From Terriglobia bacterium (lineage in GTDB: Bacteria > Acidobacteriota > Terriglobia > Acidiferrales > UBA7541), in NCBI GenBank assembly GCA_020072805.1, contig JAIQGC010000036.1, positions 1-38,008 of the forward strand: a stretch of 38,008 nt of DNA, read 5' to 3'. The notes below the pieces were generated by a model. The model saw only the letters and a program-made list of their open reading frames with translations. It had not been told where the DNA came from and made no database searches. A program made the position numbers and the translations under genes. Below, piece by piece: positions 36,352 to 38,008 of this stretch; the stretch's first letter is position 1, and each line of letters begins with the position of its first letter.

Positions 36352-37116
36352 CTAAACCGCCATGATGTTCGAACCGCAATCGACGTACAGCGTTTCGCCG
36401 GTGATTCCCGAGCCACCGTCGGAAAGCAGAAAGCTGGCGGTGGCGCCGACTTCGGAGGGTTCGACGTTGCGCCTGAGCGGGGCGCGCTCGGCGTGCACGC
36501 GAAGCATTTCGACAAAGCCGGCGACGCCGCGCGAGGCCAGCGTCTTGATGGGCCCGGCGGAAACGGCGTTGACGCGGATGCCTTTGGGACCGAGGTCGTT
36601 GGCCAGGTAGCGCACGGTGGCTTCCAGAGCGGCTTTGGCCACGCCCATGACGTTGTATTTGGGGACGACTTTTTGCGCGCCGTGATAGGTCATGGTGATG
36701 ATGGCGCCGCCGGAAGTCATCAGCGGAGCGGCGGCGCGAGAGACGGCAATGAGGGTATAGACGCTGACGTCGTGGGCGATTCGAAAACCTTCGCGGGAAG
36801 TGTTGACGAAATCACCCTTGAGATCGGCTTCGGGAGCGAAGGCCACGCTGTGCACGACGCCGTGGAGGACGCCGTAACGCTCGCGGAGAGTTTCGAACAG
36901 GCTGGCGATCTGCTCGTCGTTCGAAAGATCGCAGCGGAAGCCGGCGGCGCCGGGAAGTTCGGCGATGAGGTCCTTGGCTTCGAGCTCCAGGCGTTCGTTC
37001 TGGCAGGTGATGGCCAGCTGCCAGCCGTCGGCGTGAAGTTTTTGCGCGATGGCCCAGGCGATGCTGCGCTTATTGGCCAGGCCGAAAATGACCGCTGTCT
37101 TCTTGGTGTCCGTCAT
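36352..37116 (-). CDS. fabI: Enoyl-[acyl-carrier-protein] reductase (NADH)
   Basis: The 254-residue short-chain dehydrogenase family enzyme performs the last step of each fatty-acid elongation cycle. The N-terminal GLANKRSIAW motif (12-21) is typical of FabI. The catalytic pair is Tyr154 and Lys161 in YNVMGVAK, with the assisting Tyr144 in MTYHGAQ. RVNAVSAGPIKTLASRG and the C-terminal GITGETLYVDCG are also characteristic. The start is ATG 37116, 55 nt after the mutL stop. Confidence 0.93.
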   Translation of the reverse strand: MTDTKKTAVIFGLANKRSIAWAIAQKLHADGWQLAITCQNERLELEAKDLIAELPGAAGFRCDLSNDEQIASLFETLRERYGVLHGVVHSVAFAPEADLKGDFVNTSREGFRIAHDVSVYTLIAVSRAAAPLMTSGGAIITMTYHGAQKVVPKYNVMGVAKAALEATVRYLANDLGPKGIRVNAVSAGPIKTLASRGVAGFVEMLRVHAERAPLRRNVEPSEVGATASFLLSDGGSGITGETLYVDCGSNIMAV

Positions 37117-37171
37117 TCGTTCTCTCCGTGCGCAGGCTTTTGCCGCCTGCGCTCAACATGGCTGACTTGTT

Positions 37172-38008
37172 TCAAATCCGGTGGAACGCGCGCTCGATCT
37201 CCTTGACCGAATAACGCAGAACGACGGGCCGGCCGTGCGGGCAGCTCATGGGCGCGTCGGTCCTGGCCAGCTCGGCGAGGAGCCAATCCATCTTGGCCTG
37301 GTCGAGCGGCATGTTTACTTTAATGGCTGCGTGGCAGGCTGTCGAGGCGGCAATTTTGGCCTGCAGCGTGTCAATGGAGATGGCGGCGTTTTCGCGGTCG
37401 ATGCCATCGAGAATTTCGGTGAGGAGTTGTTCGGCGTCGGAGGTGGCCACGCCGGCGGGAACGGCCTGGATGGCGACGGTGCGGGGGCCCATGAGGGAGG
37501 ATTCGAAACCGTTGGCGGAGAGTTCCTCGGCGATTTTTTCGAAAACGGCGAGCTGGCGCGGGGAAAGTTCGGCCATGAGAGGCATAAGCATGCGCTGGGA
37601 TTCGACTTTGCCGGCGCGGCGCGCGGCGAGATGCTGCTCGAATAGGATCCGCTCGTGGGCCACGTGCTGGTCAATGATCCACAGACCCTGGGCGTTGACG
37701 GCGACGATGAAGCTGGAGCTGACCTGGCCGAGCGGTTTCAGGTCGGTGATTTCGTCGGGGCGCGGGAGCGTGGCGGGAGCGTCGGCGTAGGAGCCGGTGT
37801 GCGAGCCGGGCCAGTCCATGACGGGATAGACGCGCGGGGCGGCAGGGCTGCCAAAAGTCGAGCCGGGTTCGAAGGAGAAGCGCTGCTCCTGCGGAGGAAG
37901 CGGGGCGGCGGTGAGATCGAATGCGCCGTAGCCGCCGTCGGAGCCGGTGGAGGAAGGAAGATTTTCGGAACCGATGCCGGTGGAGAGTTCGCCGATGGGC
38001 ATTCCCAT
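37172..38008 (-). CDS. mutL: DNA mismatch repair protein MutL, C-terminal part
   Basis: The last 278 codons are in the window and the frame is open at the right edge, so the ATPase N-terminus lies outside. A variable Gly/Pro-rich linker comes first, then the dimerisation/endonuclease domain from about ITDLKPLGQVSSSFIVA. The endonuclease metal motif reads DQHVAHERILFE (usual DQHA-x2-E-x4-E, with V for A), followed by ACHAAIK and CPHGRPVV. These mark a nicking-type MutL, as in bacteria without MutH. The ATG at 38008 is just the window edge, not a proven start. Confidence 0.92.
   Translation of the reverse strand: MGMPIGELSTGIGSENLPSSTGSDGGYGAFDLTAAPLPPQEQRFSFEPGSTFGSPAAPRVYPVMDWPGSHTGSYADAPATLPRPDEITDLKPLGQVSSSFIVAVNAQGLWIIDQHVAHERILFEQHLAARRAGKVESQRMLMPLMAELSPRQLAVFEKIAEELSANGFESSLMGPRTVAIQAVPAGVATSDAEQLLTEILDGIDRENAAISIDTLQAKIAASTACHAAIKVNMPLDQAKMDWLLAELARTDAPMSCPHGRPVVLRYSVKEIERAFHRI

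Overview
The window is high-GC bacterial chromosome. The best guess is an Acidobacteriota genome (Terriglobia-like). That guess rests on GC-rich codon use, a secreted Asp-box (BNR/sortilin-like) protein, a DUF885 peptidase, two copies of a CTGTCATCCTGAG-type intergenic repeat and many short GC-rich hairpins between genes. It is inference from gene content, not a database match. Both edges cut genes: a multiheme cytochrome c at base 1 and mutL at base 38008.

Left part (1-4381, minus strand): a four-gene respiratory cluster in the order soluble CuA-type cupredoxin, Tat-exported four-cluster ferredoxin, NrfD-type quinol-oxidising membrane protein with an unusual C-terminal extension, and multiheme cytochrome c. 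This looks like a quinol/periplasmic electron-transfer module without a visible catalytic molybdenum subunit. An AT-rich 0.7 kb spacer and a tRNA-Lys(CTT) follow, then a DHH phosphoesterase, a low-GC exported protein of unknown function, an ABC-F ATPase, a large secreted Asp-box protein and a BaiN/HI0933-type flavoprotein.

Middle (14165-24931): a minus-strand operon of hybrid sensor histidine kinase, coiled-coil porin and secreted type-1 copper protein, with a recognisable promoter. Next come an MFS transporter, a DUF3891 protein, tRNA-Leu(TAG), a choline-monooxygenase-like Rieske oxygenase, purU and a small membrane protein. Two copies of a dispersed repeat lie at 20532 and 22991.

Right part (25165-38008): a proteostasis block tig-clpP-clpX-lon followed by rho, all on plus, preceded by a good sigma70-like promoter and a leader of about 180 nt. 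A gene-poor kilobase (32686-33757) holds perfect hairpins, a duplicated decaying sequence and a tandem repeat of about 62 nt. The last block is a minus-strand run mutL-fabI-cmk-DUF885 peptidase with short gaps.

Most genes are ordinary housekeeping. The best candidates for something new are the CuA/FeS/NrfD/cytochrome module with its NrfD fusion, the kinase-porin-cupredoxin operon, and the repeat-rich stretch at 32.7-33.8 kb. No CRISPR array, transposase, integrase or rRNA was seen.
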